Origin: JBOGWP01 sp050693875 | GTDB lineage: Bacteria > Actinomycetota > CADDZG01 > JAHWKV01 > JBOGWP01 | Assembly (NCBI GenBank): GCA_050693875.1 | Contig: JBOGWP010000019.1 | Coordinates: 1-15,324, forward strand | Length of the DNA: 15,324 nucleotides | Reading direction: 5' to 3' | In this document: one piece after another, positions 7,049-14,819 of the stretch | How positions within the stretch are numbered: position 1 is the first letter of the stretch | How the letters are laid out: every line of letters starts with the position of its first letter | Translations under genes and position numbers: made by a program | Notes under the pieces: model-generated | Database searches by the model: none | Told to the model about the DNA's origin: nothing | Seen by the model: the letters and a program-made list of their open reading frames with translations, nothing else

Positions 7049-8044
7049 ATGCGGCTCGACTCGGCCCGAAGTCTCAAACAGGAGGTGGCGACAACCCTGG
7101 CCTCACAGCTCCCCTCCGCCGGCGAGGTCGCCTCGTTCGGGCTGGCGGCGCGCCGGGTGAGCGAGGTCGACCGCGTGCAGCGGACGGTCGCCATCGGCAT
7201 CGCTCCGGTGAAGCGGAACGACTACAAGCTGGCGGTTCGAGTGCAGCGGCGCGGCCTCGAGGACAGCCCGCAGGTGGACAGCGTCCGAAGCAAGGCCCGC
7301 GGCGAGGTCGACGTCCGCTACATCGGTCGGGTCTCGAAGCGGGCGACGCCGTGGCAGCGGCAGCGCCAGCGGCCGCTGCTCATCGGCCTGTCGGTGGGCC
7401 ACTTCGAGGTGACCGCCGGCACGCTGGGATGCTTCGTGCAGCGACGAAGCGGGGGAGTCCGCATCCTCTCGAACAACCACGTGCTCGCCGACGAGAACCG
7501 CGGCTCGAGAGGCGACCGGATCCTCCAGCCCGGGAGGGTGGACGGGGGGAGGGCTCGGGACAGGATCGGAGGGCTGGATCGCTACATCCGGATGAAGGCG
7601 ACCGGAACCAACCTGGTGGACTGCGCGCTGGCGCAGCTCGACGAGGGGGTCCGGGCGGAGCCGGCCGAGCTCCACGGGGTGGGCAAGCTCGCCGGCGTCG
7701 CCGAGGAGCTGCCCCGCGAGGCAGAGGCCGTCGCGAAGCTGGGGCGAACCACCGGCCACACTACCGGACGCATCACCGCCTTCGAGCTCGACAACGTGAT
7801 CGTCGCCTACGACATGGGGAACCTGCGCTTCGACGACCAGATCGAGATCGAGGGGGCCGGCACCGGTCCGTTCAGCCAGGGGGGTGACAGCGGGTCGCTC
7901 ATCTTCACCTCGGGAGACCACCTGGCGCTTGCCCTGCTGTTCGCCGGGGGCGATCAGGGGGGGTCGAACGGGATGGGCCTCACCTACGCAAATCCCATCC
8001 AAGCCGTGCTCACGGCTCTGCGGGCCGAGCTAATCTTGGCCTGA
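7049..8044 (+). CDS. Cytoplasmic trypsin-like serine protease with N-terminal accessory domain
   Basis: A 331-residue protein with a complete trypsin-type triad: His144 in ILSNNHVLAD, Asp191 in NLVDCALAQL and Ser281 in QGGDSGSLIF. It resembles the bacterial relatives of the chymotrypsin-like domain in plant NAL1; that link is from memory and untested here. Residues about 40-97 form a separate small domain (TVAIGIAPVKRNDYKLAVRV ... GEVDVRYIGRV) ahead of the catalytic region. No signal peptide or membrane segment is visible, so it should act inside the cell. I chose the ATG at 7049 because GAGGGAGG lies at 7033-7040, eight bases upstream; GTG codons at 7040 and 7043 are too close to that site. 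Its orientation is opposite to the flanking hisS and dtd genes. A 71-residue protein follows 25 bases after the stop. Substrate unknown. Confidence 0.85.
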   Translation: MRLDSARSLKQEVATTLASQLPSAGEVASFGLAARRVSEVDRVQRTVAIGIAPVKRNDYKLAVRVQRRGLEDSPQVDSVRSKARGEVDVRYIGRVSKRATPWQRQRQRPLLIGLSVGHFEVTAGTLGCFVQRRSGGVRILSNNHVLADENRGSRGDRILQPGRVDGGRARDRIGGLDRYIRMKATGTNLVDCALAQLDEGVRAEPAELHGVGKLAGVAEELPREAEAVAKLGRTTGHTTGRITAFELDNVIVAYDMGNLRFDDQIEIEGAGTGPFSQGGDSGSLIFTSGDHLALALLFAGGDQGGSNGMGLTYANPIQAVLTALRAELILA

Positions 8045-8069
8045 GGAGTCCGACTCCGGAGGATCAACG

Positions 8070-8285
8070 ATCGCCAGCATCGACGAGGCACGTGCCGCCA
8101 AGGCCAAGCTCGCCCGACTGCTCGAGGATCATCCTCTCGTGAACGGGGTGGGGCTGACCCGCTTGGGCGACGGGTTCGGCATCAAGGTCAACCTGACGCA
8201 GCGCGACGAGGAGAGACCGATACCCGACCAGGTGGACGGCGTCCCGGTTCGGGTCGAGACCGTCGGGACGATCCGCAAGCAGTAG
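8070..8285 (+). CDS. Small protein resembling the protease N-terminal domain, apparent ATC start
   Basis: The frame from 8034 to the TAG at 8283-8285 has no ATG or GTG before codon 24. A strong GGAGGA site (8058-8063) stands six bases before ATC at 8070, giving (M)ASIDEARAAKAKLARLLEDH, a natural-looking N-terminus. The rest includes NGVGLTRLGDGFGIKVNL and DQVDGVPVRVETVG, a compact alpha-beta module often found beside or inside such proteases. The pattern V-x-G-(I/V)-G ... K-(L/I/V)-x-V ... V-x-V-x-x-(I/V)-G also appears at residues 47-94 of the protease encoded just upstream. I read it as a free-standing copy of that domain, cotranscribed with the protease. The conserved frame argues that it is coding. 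The start could be a true near-cognate ATC, a sequence error for ATG, or a recent start-codon loss. Function unknown; a trans-acting prodomain or inhibitor is one possibility. Confidence 0.68.
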   Translation: MASIDEARAAKAKLARLLEDHPLVNGVGLTRLGDGFGIKVNLTQRDEERPIPDQVDGVPVRVETVGTIRKQ

Positions 8286-8296
8286 GCGGCTGGCGC

Positions 8297-8321
8297 GCCC
8301 GGAAGCAGCGAGATTCCGGGC
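8297..8321. terminator. Hairpin between convergent genes, without T-run
   Basis: GCCCGGAA (8297-8304) and TTCCGGGC (8314-8321) form a perfect 8-bp stem with a 9-base loop. It begins 12 bases after the small-protein stop and lies 45 bases beyond the dtd stop on the other strand. A stem without a T-run at the end of convergent genes is the form often proposed for terminators in high-GC Actinomycetota. The symmetry would serve both directions. Confidence 0.6.
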
Positions 8322-8365
8322 AGAACCTCGACGGAGGGCGTGCTCCGGCCCACCGCTGATCCCCG

Positions 8366-8803
<438 letters not shown>

Positions 8804-8816
8804 CGGATCCGGATGG

Positions 8817-11144
8817 TTACGCCGTGGCGGGCGTCAGCCGGTAGGCGTCGTAGACCGCCTCGACGCGACGCACTGTGGCGAGGATCGTTTGGAGCTGGCT
8901 CGGCTCGGCGAGCTCGAAGGTGAAGCGCAGCACGGCGATGCCCCTGCCCACCGAACTCGTGGCCGAGACGATGTTGACCCCGAAATCCGAGACCGCGGTC
9001 GACACGTCCCGGAGCAGCTTCGGCCGGTCGAGGGCCTCGACCTGGATGGCGACGGGGAACGTCCCGGAGACTCGGGAATCCCAGGAGACCTCGATCAGCC
9101 GCTCCTCCCCGTCGGTGAGCGACCTGAGGTTGGGGCAGTCGACGCGATGGATCGACACCCCGCGGCCCCGGGTGACGAATCCGACGATGGCGTCGCCGGG
9201 GACGGGCATGCAACATCGGGCGAGCTTCATCGAGATTCCGTCGATGCCTCGCACGCTCACGCCGGTCGTGGCCGACGTTCGAACCCGGGTTGCCGGCTTG
9301 ATGGCGGCCGCGTCCTCGTCGGTCGAGGTGGCGTCGTCCTCCTTGCGGATCGCCTTCCCGACCGCCGCCTGCGGCGAGAGCCGGCCCTCGCCGACCGCGA
9401 CGAACAGGGCCTCGGCGCTCCCGAGCTTGAGCTCGTGGACCACCGGGTCGAGAACGGTCTCGAGCTTCTGGACCGGCAGCCCGGCCCGGCGCAGCGCCTT
9501 CACGAGGGCGTCCTTGCCTTCGACGATCGCCTCCTCGCGGCGTTCCTTCGAGAACCACTGCTTGATCTTCGTGCGTGCCCTCGGGGTGACCGCAATCTTC
9601 AGCCAGTCGCGGCTGGGGGCGGCATGCGCCTTCGAGGTGACGATCTCCACCGTCTCCCCCGACGCGAGGGGGTGGTCGAGCGGGACGAGCCGGCCGTCGA
9701 CGCGGGCGCCGACGCAGGCATGGCCCACCTCCGTGTGGATGGCGTACGCGAAGTCGATCGCAGTGGCTCCCTTGGGGAGCTCGACCACGTCGCCCTTCGG
9801 CGTGAACACGAAGACCTCGTCGGCGAAGAGGTCGAGGCGCAGGCTCTCGAGGAACTCGCCGGCGTCCTCGGTGTGCTGCAGGTCGATCATCCGCCGCATC
9901 CAGGCGGCCTGCTCGTCGTTGCCTCCGCCCTTCGGGTCCTCCTTGTAGCGCCAGTGCGCGGCGATGCCCCACTCGGCGATGCGGTGCATCTCCTGTGTCC
10001 GGATCTGCACCTCGAGCGGCTTGCCCTCGGGCCCCACCACGCTGGTGTGCAGCGACTGGTACAGGTTGTACTTGGGCATCGCGATGTAGTCCTTGAAGCG
10101 GCCGGGCAGCGGCTTCCACAGCGAGTGGATCGCGCCGAGGGCCGCGTAGCAGTCACGCACCTCCTCGACGATGATCCGGATGCCCACCAGGTCGAAGATC
10201 TCGTCGAACTCGCGCCCCCGCCCGATCATCTTTTCGTAGATCGAGTAGAAGTGCTTCGGGCGGCCGGCGATCTCGGCCTTGACTCGGATCTCCTTCAGCT
10301 TGCCCCGCACCTCGTTGATGACCCGATCCAGGTACTCCTCGCGTTCGGGCTGGCGCTGGGCGACCATCTGCTCGATCTCCGAAGCCCGCTTCGGGTGCAT
10401 CGCCTTGAAGGCGAGGTCCTCGAGCTCGGCGCGCATCTGCTGCATCCCCAGCCGGTGGGCCAGGGGGGCGTAGATCTCGAGCGTCTCGGTGGCGACGATC
10501 TCCTGCCTGTCGAGGGGGAGCGCGTCGAGGGTGCGCATGTTGTGGAGGCGGTCGGCAAGCTTGATGATGAGGACGCGTAGGTCCTGGGCCATCGCGACGA
10601 TCATCTTCCGCAGGTTCTCGGCACGCTCCTGCTCGCGGGAGCGGAATCCGATCTTGCTAATCTTCGTCAGGCCGTCGATGATCCCGGCGACCTCGGCGCC
10701 GAAGGCCGCCTCGAGGTCCTCGAGCTCGAGGTCGGTGTCCTCGACGGCGTCGTGGAGGAAGGCGGCCACGATCGCGGTCGAGTCCATCCCCAGCTCGGCG
10801 AGGATGCGGGCGACGCCGATCGGGTGCTCGATGAAGCGCTCCCCCGACTTGCGCAGCTGGCCCTCGTGGGCGATCCGGGCCACCTCGAACGCCCGCACGA
10901 TCGGCTTGGCGGGGGTCCGGGGATGGTGGAACCGCACCATGCGGACGACATCCTCGATGTCCCTGGGGACCGATGCGCCCACGCTCGGCTTGAGCCGCGA
11001 CAGGATCGCCTTGAATCCCTTGAGCTCGGGGGGCGGGGGCGGAATCGTCTGCACCCGGCGGCGGCGCGGCGCGGCCTCCTCCGAGGGCTCGGCCTCGACG
11101 CTCGTGACCGTCCCTGCCTGGGAGTCTGTCGTCACCTCGGACAT
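8817..11144 (-). CDS. rel: Bifunctional (p)ppGpp synthetase/hydrolase Rel
   Basis: A 775-residue long-form RelA/SpoT homologue, the stringent-response enzyme. Domains in order are a disordered N-terminal extension with a Pro run (about 1-60), the HD hydrolase with HEGQLRKSG (93-101) and FLHDAVEDT (129-137), and the synthetase with KHFYSIYEKM (297-306), FDEIFDLVGIRI (313-324) and RFKDYIAMPKYNLYQSLHTS (349-368). Then come TGS (about 440-502), a Cys/His-rich domain with GISMKLARCCMPVPGD (636-651) and HRVDCPN, and a C-terminal ACT domain (about 695-770). Intact HD residues and the RxKD form of the synthetase loop indicate both making and degrading alarmone. The ATG at 11144 sits six bases after TAGAGT with no ribosome binding site, so the message is probably leaderless. 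dtd follows directly. Confidence 0.96.
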   Translation of the reverse strand: MSEVTTDSQAGTVTSVEAEPSEEAAPRRRRVQTIPPPPPELKGFKAILSRLKPSVGASVPRDIEDVVRMVRFHHPRTPAKPIVRAFEVARIAHEGQLRKSGERFIEHPIGVARILAELGMDSTAIVAAFLHDAVEDTDLELEDLEAAFGAEVAGIIDGLTKISKIGFRSREQERAENLRKMIVAMAQDLRVLIIKLADRLHNMRTLDALPLDRQEIVATETLEIYAPLAHRLGMQQMRAELEDLAFKAMHPKRASEIEQMVAQRQPEREEYLDRVINEVRGKLKEIRVKAEIAGRPKHFYSIYEKMIGRGREFDEIFDLVGIRIIVEEVRDCYAALGAIHSLWKPLPGRFKDYIAMPKYNLYQSLHTSVVGPEGKPLEVQIRTQEMHRIAEWGIAAHWRYKEDPKGGGNDEQAAWMRRMIDLQHTEDAGEFLESLRLDLFADEVFVFTPKGDVVELPKGATAIDFAYAIHTEVGHACVGARVDGRLVPLDHPLASGETVEIVTSKAHAAPSRDWLKIAVTPRARTKIKQWFSKERREEAIVEGKDALVKALRRAGLPVQKLETVLDPVVHELKLGSAEALFVAVGEGRLSPQAAVGKAIRKEDDATSTDEDAAAIKPATRVRTSATTGVSVRGIDGISMKLARCCMPVPGDAIVGFVTRGRGVSIHRVDCPNLRSLTDGEERLIEVSWDSRVSGTFPVAIQVEALDRPKLLRDVSTAVSDFGVNIVSATSSVGRGIAVLRFTFELAEPSQLQTILATVRRVEAVYDAYRLTPATA

Positions 11145-11150
11145 CGGTGG

Positions 11151-11156
11151 ACTCTA
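11151..11156 (-). promoter_or_regulatory. Minus-10 box of rel, leaderless geometry
   Basis: TAGAGT on the minus strand is followed by six bases and the rel ATG. Box, spacing and absence of a ribosome binding site are the same as at hisS. This suggests that rel-dtd has its own promoter although it lies downstream of yajC-secDF-apt. No clear minus-35. Confidence 0.6.
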
Positions 11157-11163
11157 GTGTGCC

Positions 11164-11275
11164 CCATCAAGCCCGAGGGGAGCGGAGCGCCGCCGAAGGC
11201 GGCCCCGTGCTTTGCCGCGCCCGAGCGGAGCGAGGGCCTGATGGCATGAAGGAGCGCCGCCGAAGGCGGCCCCGT
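11164..11275. repeat. Structured repeat in the rel-apt gap, two GAA-loop hairpins
   Basis: A 25-base unit at 11184-11208 is repeated exactly at 11251-11275. Each contains GCCGCC-GAA-GGCGGC, a 6-bp hairpin with a GAA loop (11189-11203, 11256-11270). The core GAGCGGAGCGAG (11223-11234) precedes the second one. The outer arms CCATCAAGCCC (11164-11174) and GGGCCTGATGG (11234-11244) pair with one mismatch. Arms, core and GAA hairpin occur in the same order as at 56-113, with paired base changes in the stem (GCCGCC/GGCGGC here, GCCGGC/GCCGGC there). It fills the whole gap downstream of apt, so transcripts leaving apt must pass through it; it could end or protect the apt message. Confidence 0.8.
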
Positions 11276-11278
11276 CGT

Positions 11279-11806
11279 TCAGTACTGGATCAACGAGTAG
11301 AAGTCGAAGCCTTCGAGGCGGGAGGCTCCCTTCAGGACGGTGAGCTCGACCACGCACGCGATGCCCTGCACCCGCCCGCCCAGCCGCTCGACCAGCCCCG
11401 CGGCGGCGCTGGCCGTCCCGCCCGTCGCGAGCACGTCGTCGACGATCAGCACGCGCTCGCCGGGCGCGATGGCGTCGCGGTGGATCTCGAGCGTCTCGCT
11501 CCCGTACTCCAGCTCGTAGTCGGCCGACTCCGTCGCCCACGGCAGCTTCCCGTGCTTGCGAATCGGGATGAACCCCGCCCCGAAGTGATAGGCGACCGGG
11601 GAGGCGACGATGAACCCGCGGGCCTCGATCCCGCACACTTTGTCGACGTTGCCGCGCCCGAACCGGACCACGATCAGGTCGATGACCGTCGAGAAGGCCA
11701 CTGGGTCGGCAAGCAGCGGGGTGATGTCCTTGAAGACGATGCCCGGTTGCGGGAAATCGGGAACGTCGCGGATCCGGGCCTTCAGCGCGAGATCAGGCGG
11801 GATCAC
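11279..11806 (-). CDS. apt: Adenine phosphoribosyltransferase
   Basis: A 175-residue purine salvage enzyme that joins adenine to PRPP to give AMP in the cytoplasm. The PRPP-binding signature is VLIVDDVLATGGTA (119-132). The N-terminal segment IRDVPDFPQPGIVFKDITPLL and GIEARGFI are also typical. The GTG at 11806 overlaps the secDF stop as GTGA; it gives the normal length, while the open frame further upstream is secDF out of frame. The ribosome binding site is poor (GGAG directly abuts the start), so translation probably depends on coupling to secDF. apt between secF and rel is the standard actinobacterial order, linking purine salvage with alarmone metabolism. Confidence 0.95.
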   Translation of the reverse strand: MIPPDLALKARIRDVPDFPQPGIVFKDITPLLADPVAFSTVIDLIVVRFGRGNVDKVCGIEARGFIVASPVAYHFGAGFIPIRKHGKLPWATESADYELEYGSETLEIHRDAIAPGERVLIVDDVLATGGTASAAAGLVERLGGRVQGIACVVELTVLKGASRLEGFDFYSLIQY

Positions 11807-14349
11807 CTCCGGTTCTTCTTGCGCCTCGCCCGCGACTGCTTGCGCTGCTGCGTCCGGACGGGAGCTCGGGGTCCCGAGCGGGAACTCCCCCCGGCAGACG
11901 CGCCCACCGAGGCTGCCTCTTCCTCCTCCGCCTCCTCGGCTTCGTCCGGGGTGGGCGGGGGTGGCGTGGCGGGAGCGGCCGGCGGGGCCGAGGGGCGCGA
12001 CGAGGCCTCGCGCAGCACCTTTGCCTTGACCGAGGCGTAGCGGGGCTCGCGCTCCTTCCAGATCGACAGCAGCGGCGTGGCGACGAAGATCGAGGAGTAA
12101 GTGCCTGCCGCGATCCCGACGAAGAGCGCGAGGGCCAGGTCTTTCAGGGAGTCGGCGCCGAGCAGGAGGCTGCCCACGAACAGGAGGCTCCCCACCGGGA
12201 GCAGCGTGGTGAGCGAGGTGCTGATCGAGCGCATGAGGACCTGGTTCGTCGAATCGTTGGCCAGGTCGCCGAACGATCGCCGGGCGTTCGACGGCAGGAG
12301 GGTGTTCTCCCTGATCTTGTCGAACACCACTACCGTGTCGTAGAGCGAGTAGCCGAGGATCGTCAGCAAGGCGATCACCGACGCCGGCGAGACCTCGAAG
12401 CCGACCAGCGCGTAGATGCCGGCCGTGATCAGCATGTCGTGGACCAGCGCGACGATCCCGGCGAGGGCCATCTTGGCTTCCAGGCGCCAGGTCATGTAGA
12501 GGACCACCAGCACCAGGAAGATGATCAGGCCCCGCACGGCCTTCGTGGTGATCTGGCGCCCCCACTTCTCGCCGACCGCCTCGACGTCGACCTCCGGTCG
12601 CTTGGCGCCCGTCACCTCCAAGAGCGCTCCGATGACCGCGTCGCGCTTGACTTTGTCGCGGATCGCCTGGGTTTGCACCTGCACCCGCTGCCGCCCGCTG
12701 GTCCGGTCCCGGAGCACCTGGACGACCGCGGCCGGCTCGTCGACCTTGCGCAGGGCCTCACTCACCTCGGCGGTCGTGACCGACCGCTCCAGCGGGGCCC
12801 GGAAGATGGTGCCGCCACGGAAGTCGATCCCGAACTGGAGCCCCCGCACCGGAAGCAGCGAGACGATCGAGATCGCCACCAGCACGCCCGAGACCGCCAG
12901 CCAGAGGCGTCGCCGCCCGACGAAGTCGATGTCGAACTCGCTGCGGTAGATCTTGCGGAGCAGGCCCTTGAGCCGCTCCCCCTCGAGGGCCTTGCGCATC
13001 CCGATGAAGCGGCCCTCGGCGAAGAAGCGGCTGCGGGCGAGGAGCGCGGCGAGCGGCCAGGTCAGCGCAGCGAAGATGATCAGGTCGAGCGTGGTCGCGA
13101 CCCCCAGCGCGAGGGCGAACCCGCGGACGGGGCCGACCGCGAGCAGGTAGAGGATGACGGCGGCCAGGATCGTGATCCCGTTCGCCGTGCGCAGCGTGCG
13201 CCAGGCGTGCGCGAAGCCGCGGTCAATCGACGAGCGGAGGGTGCGGCCCTCGTGGACCTCCTCCTTCACGCGCTCGAAGAACACGATGTACGAGTCGGTG
13301 GCGACGCCGATCGAGACGATGAGACCGGCGATTCCCGCCAGCGTCAGGCTCCACCCGATCCACACCCCGAAGAGCACGATCAGGCCATAGATGATCGAGG
13401 CGAAGACGAGGAGGCCGATCCAGGTCTGCAGGCCCAGGGCCCGGTAGTAGATCAGCACGAACAGCATCACGAGGGCGAGGCCGAAGGCGCCGGCGAGGAG
13501 GCCCGCCCGCAGCGACTCCTTCCCGAGCGTGGGGCTGACCGTCCGGACCTCGGACTGCTCGAGCTTGACGGGAAGGGCGCCGGTGTTCAGGACCAACGCG
13601 AGGTCCTGGGCGGCCTCCTGGGTGAAGTTCCCCTCGATGACCGTGGTGCCGCCACCGATGCCCTGGTTGCACTGGACCTGCTGGGAGATCTCGGGGTGCG
13701 ACTCGACCCGCGAATCCAGGACGATCGCCACCTGGCGGGTGGCGCCCTGGAGGCAGGCAAGCCGTCCGGTGAAGGCCTCCCAGGTCTTCGACTCCTTCGA
13801 CTTGAACCGGATCTCCACGTACCACTGGCCGTTCTGCTGGTCGATGACCCCGCGGGCCGTGCGCACCGCGTCGCCTGTGAGCTCGGCGGCGGCGAGCTTG
13901 AACTTCGACTCGCCGGGGCCGAGCAGCACGACCTCGGATTTGGCGTCGTCGCTCTCGGAGACCTTCGTCTCCTGATACTTGGCGTCGCTGCGCGGCATCT
14001 CCTCCATCACCTGGCGGAACTGCAGCTGCGCGGTCTTGCCGATCAGCTGCAGCAGGCGCTCGGGGTCGTCGGTTCCCGGGAGCTGGATGAGGATGTTCTG
14101 GCTCCCCTCGCGGGAGAGCTCGGGCTCGGCCACGCCGGCACGGTCGACTCTGCTCCGCAGGATCTCGAGGGTCTTGTCGAGGACGTCGGTCTTCGTGCCC
14201 GGCGGTGCGGTCAGCACCACGGAGAGGCCGCCCCGCAGGTCGAGGCCGAGTCGAGGCTTCAGGTCGAGAGCGAGAATCGTGCCGAGCAGGCCTGCCGCCA
14301 GGACCGCGACGACGACCACGGAAATCACGTAGCGCCGAATTCCACGCAT
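11803..14349 (-). CDS. secDF: Fused SecD-SecF protein-export membrane subunit
   Basis: An 848-residue RND-fold protein that uses the proton gradient to help pull exported proteins through SecYEG. The SecD half (about 1-445) has a first membrane helix (7-28), LGLDLRGG (34-41), a large outer domain, then five helices (about 282-440) with the proton-path Asp352 in GVATDSYIVFFERVKEE. The SecF half (about 465-775) has GIDFRGG (507-513) and Asp671 in GYSLYDTVVVFDKIREN. The two halves are joined in frame by a short basic linker (about 446-470) with no stop, as in Bacillus SecDF; most Actinomycetota have two genes. The sequence motifs (DSxxVFFERxKEExxEG) are of actinobacterial type. The tail (780-848) is unusual: Ala/Pro-rich, then acidic (803-811), then strongly basic to the end. 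Starts at ATG 14349, 29 bases after yajC, with a GGGGAG site. Confidence 0.95.
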   Translation of the reverse strand: MRGIRRYVISVVVVAVLAAGLLGTILALDLKPRLGLDLRGGLSVVLTAPPGTKTDVLDKTLEILRSRVDRAGVAEPELSREGSQNILIQLPGTDDPERLLQLIGKTAQLQFRQVMEEMPRSDAKYQETKVSESDDAKSEVVLLGPGESKFKLAAAELTGDAVRTARGVIDQQNGQWYVEIRFKSKESKTWEAFTGRLACLQGATRQVAIVLDSRVESHPEISQQVQCNQGIGGGTTVIEGNFTQEAAQDLALVLNTGALPVKLEQSEVRTVSPTLGKESLRAGLLAGAFGLALVMLFVLIYYRALGLQTWIGLLVFASIIYGLIVLFGVWIGWSLTLAGIAGLIVSIGVATDSYIVFFERVKEEVHEGRTLRSSIDRGFAHAWRTLRTANGITILAAVILYLLAVGPVRGFALALGVATTLDLIIFAALTWPLAALLARSRFFAEGRFIGMRKALEGERLKGLLRKIYRSEFDIDFVGRRRLWLAVSGVLVAISIVSLLPVRGLQFGIDFRGGTIFRAPLERSVTTAEVSEALRKVDEPAAVVQVLRDRTSGRQRVQVQTQAIRDKVKRDAVIGALLEVTGAKRPEVDVEAVGEKWGRQITTKAVRGLIIFLVLVVLYMTWRLEAKMALAGIVALVHDMLITAGIYALVGFEVSPASVIALLTILGYSLYDTVVVFDKIRENTLLPSNARRSFGDLANDSTNQVLMRSISTSLTTLLPVGSLLFVGSLLLGADSLKDLALALFVGIAAGTYSSIFVATPLLSIWKEREPRYASVKAKVLREASSRPSAPPAAPATPPPPTPDEAEEAEEEEAASVGASAGGSSRSGPRAPVRTQQRKQSRARRKKNRR

Positions 14350-14378
14350 GGTCGATCAGTCTCCCCGGTGCAGCATCG

Positions 14379-14672
14379 TCAATCGGCCTCTTCGGTGATC
14401 TCGGCATCTCCCTCGGCGGGGTTGACCTTTCCGCTCACCGCCTGCCGGCTGACCTTGATCACCATCCCGTCGGAGACCTCGAGCCACACGAGCGACTCGT
14501 CCATATTCCGGACCCGCCCATAGATCCCGCCGATGGTGACGACCTCGTCACCGGCCTGGATGCTTCGGATCAGTTGCTGCCGCTCGCGAGCGCGACGCTG
14601 CTGCGGGCGGATGAGGATGAAGTAGAACCCCACGAGCATCAGCCCGAGGAAGACGAAGTTTCCTGGTTGCAC
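14379..14672 (-). CDS. yajC: Preprotein translocase accessory subunit YajC
   Basis: A 97-residue single-span membrane protein that associates with SecDF. One hydrophobic helix (about 5-21, VFLGLMLVGFYFILI) is followed by the family mark RPQQRRARERQQ and the cytoplasmic segment GDEVVTIGGIYGRV. The C-terminus is acidic. The start is GTG at 14672 with a GGAGG site four bases upstream. It is the first gene of the yajC-secDF-apt unit. Confidence 0.95.
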   Translation of the reverse strand: MQPGNFVFLGLMLVGFYFILIRPQQRRARERQQLIRSIQAGDEVVTIGGIYGRVRNMDESLVWLEVSDGMVIKVSRQAVSGKVNPAEGDAEITEEAD

Positions 14673-14699
14673 GGTGCCTCCAATTGGCTCGACCTTCGG

Positions 14700-14705
14700 A
14701 TGCTA
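14700..14705 (-). promoter_or_regulatory. Possible minus-10 box of the yajC operon
   Basis: TAGCAT on the minus strand lies 27 bases upstream of the yajC GTG. A start near 14693 would give a leader of about 20 bases that still contains the GGAGG site. It matches the TAnnnT form seen at hisS and rel, but no minus-35 is clear. Confidence 0.35.
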
Positions 14706-14819
14706 CCCCGGGCCTGGGCCGGATGGGTCCCGACATCCGGAGCGTTTCGTTCCCTCCGTCCGCAGGGTCCTCCCGGGGGCTGGCGACGCTGATCCAATCC
14801 TGCCACCTTCCCGCCGATG

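Noticed and set aside
11807..12565. N-terminal extension of Apt into secDF
   Set aside because: The added sequence is secDF out of frame; GTG at 11806 gives the normal Apt length.
12439..14523. Long open frame on the plus strand antisense to secDF and yajC
   Set aside because: It is the mirror of high-GC coding sequence on the other strand: no family motif, biased Asp/Arg/Glu/His composition, and complete overlap with a certain gene.
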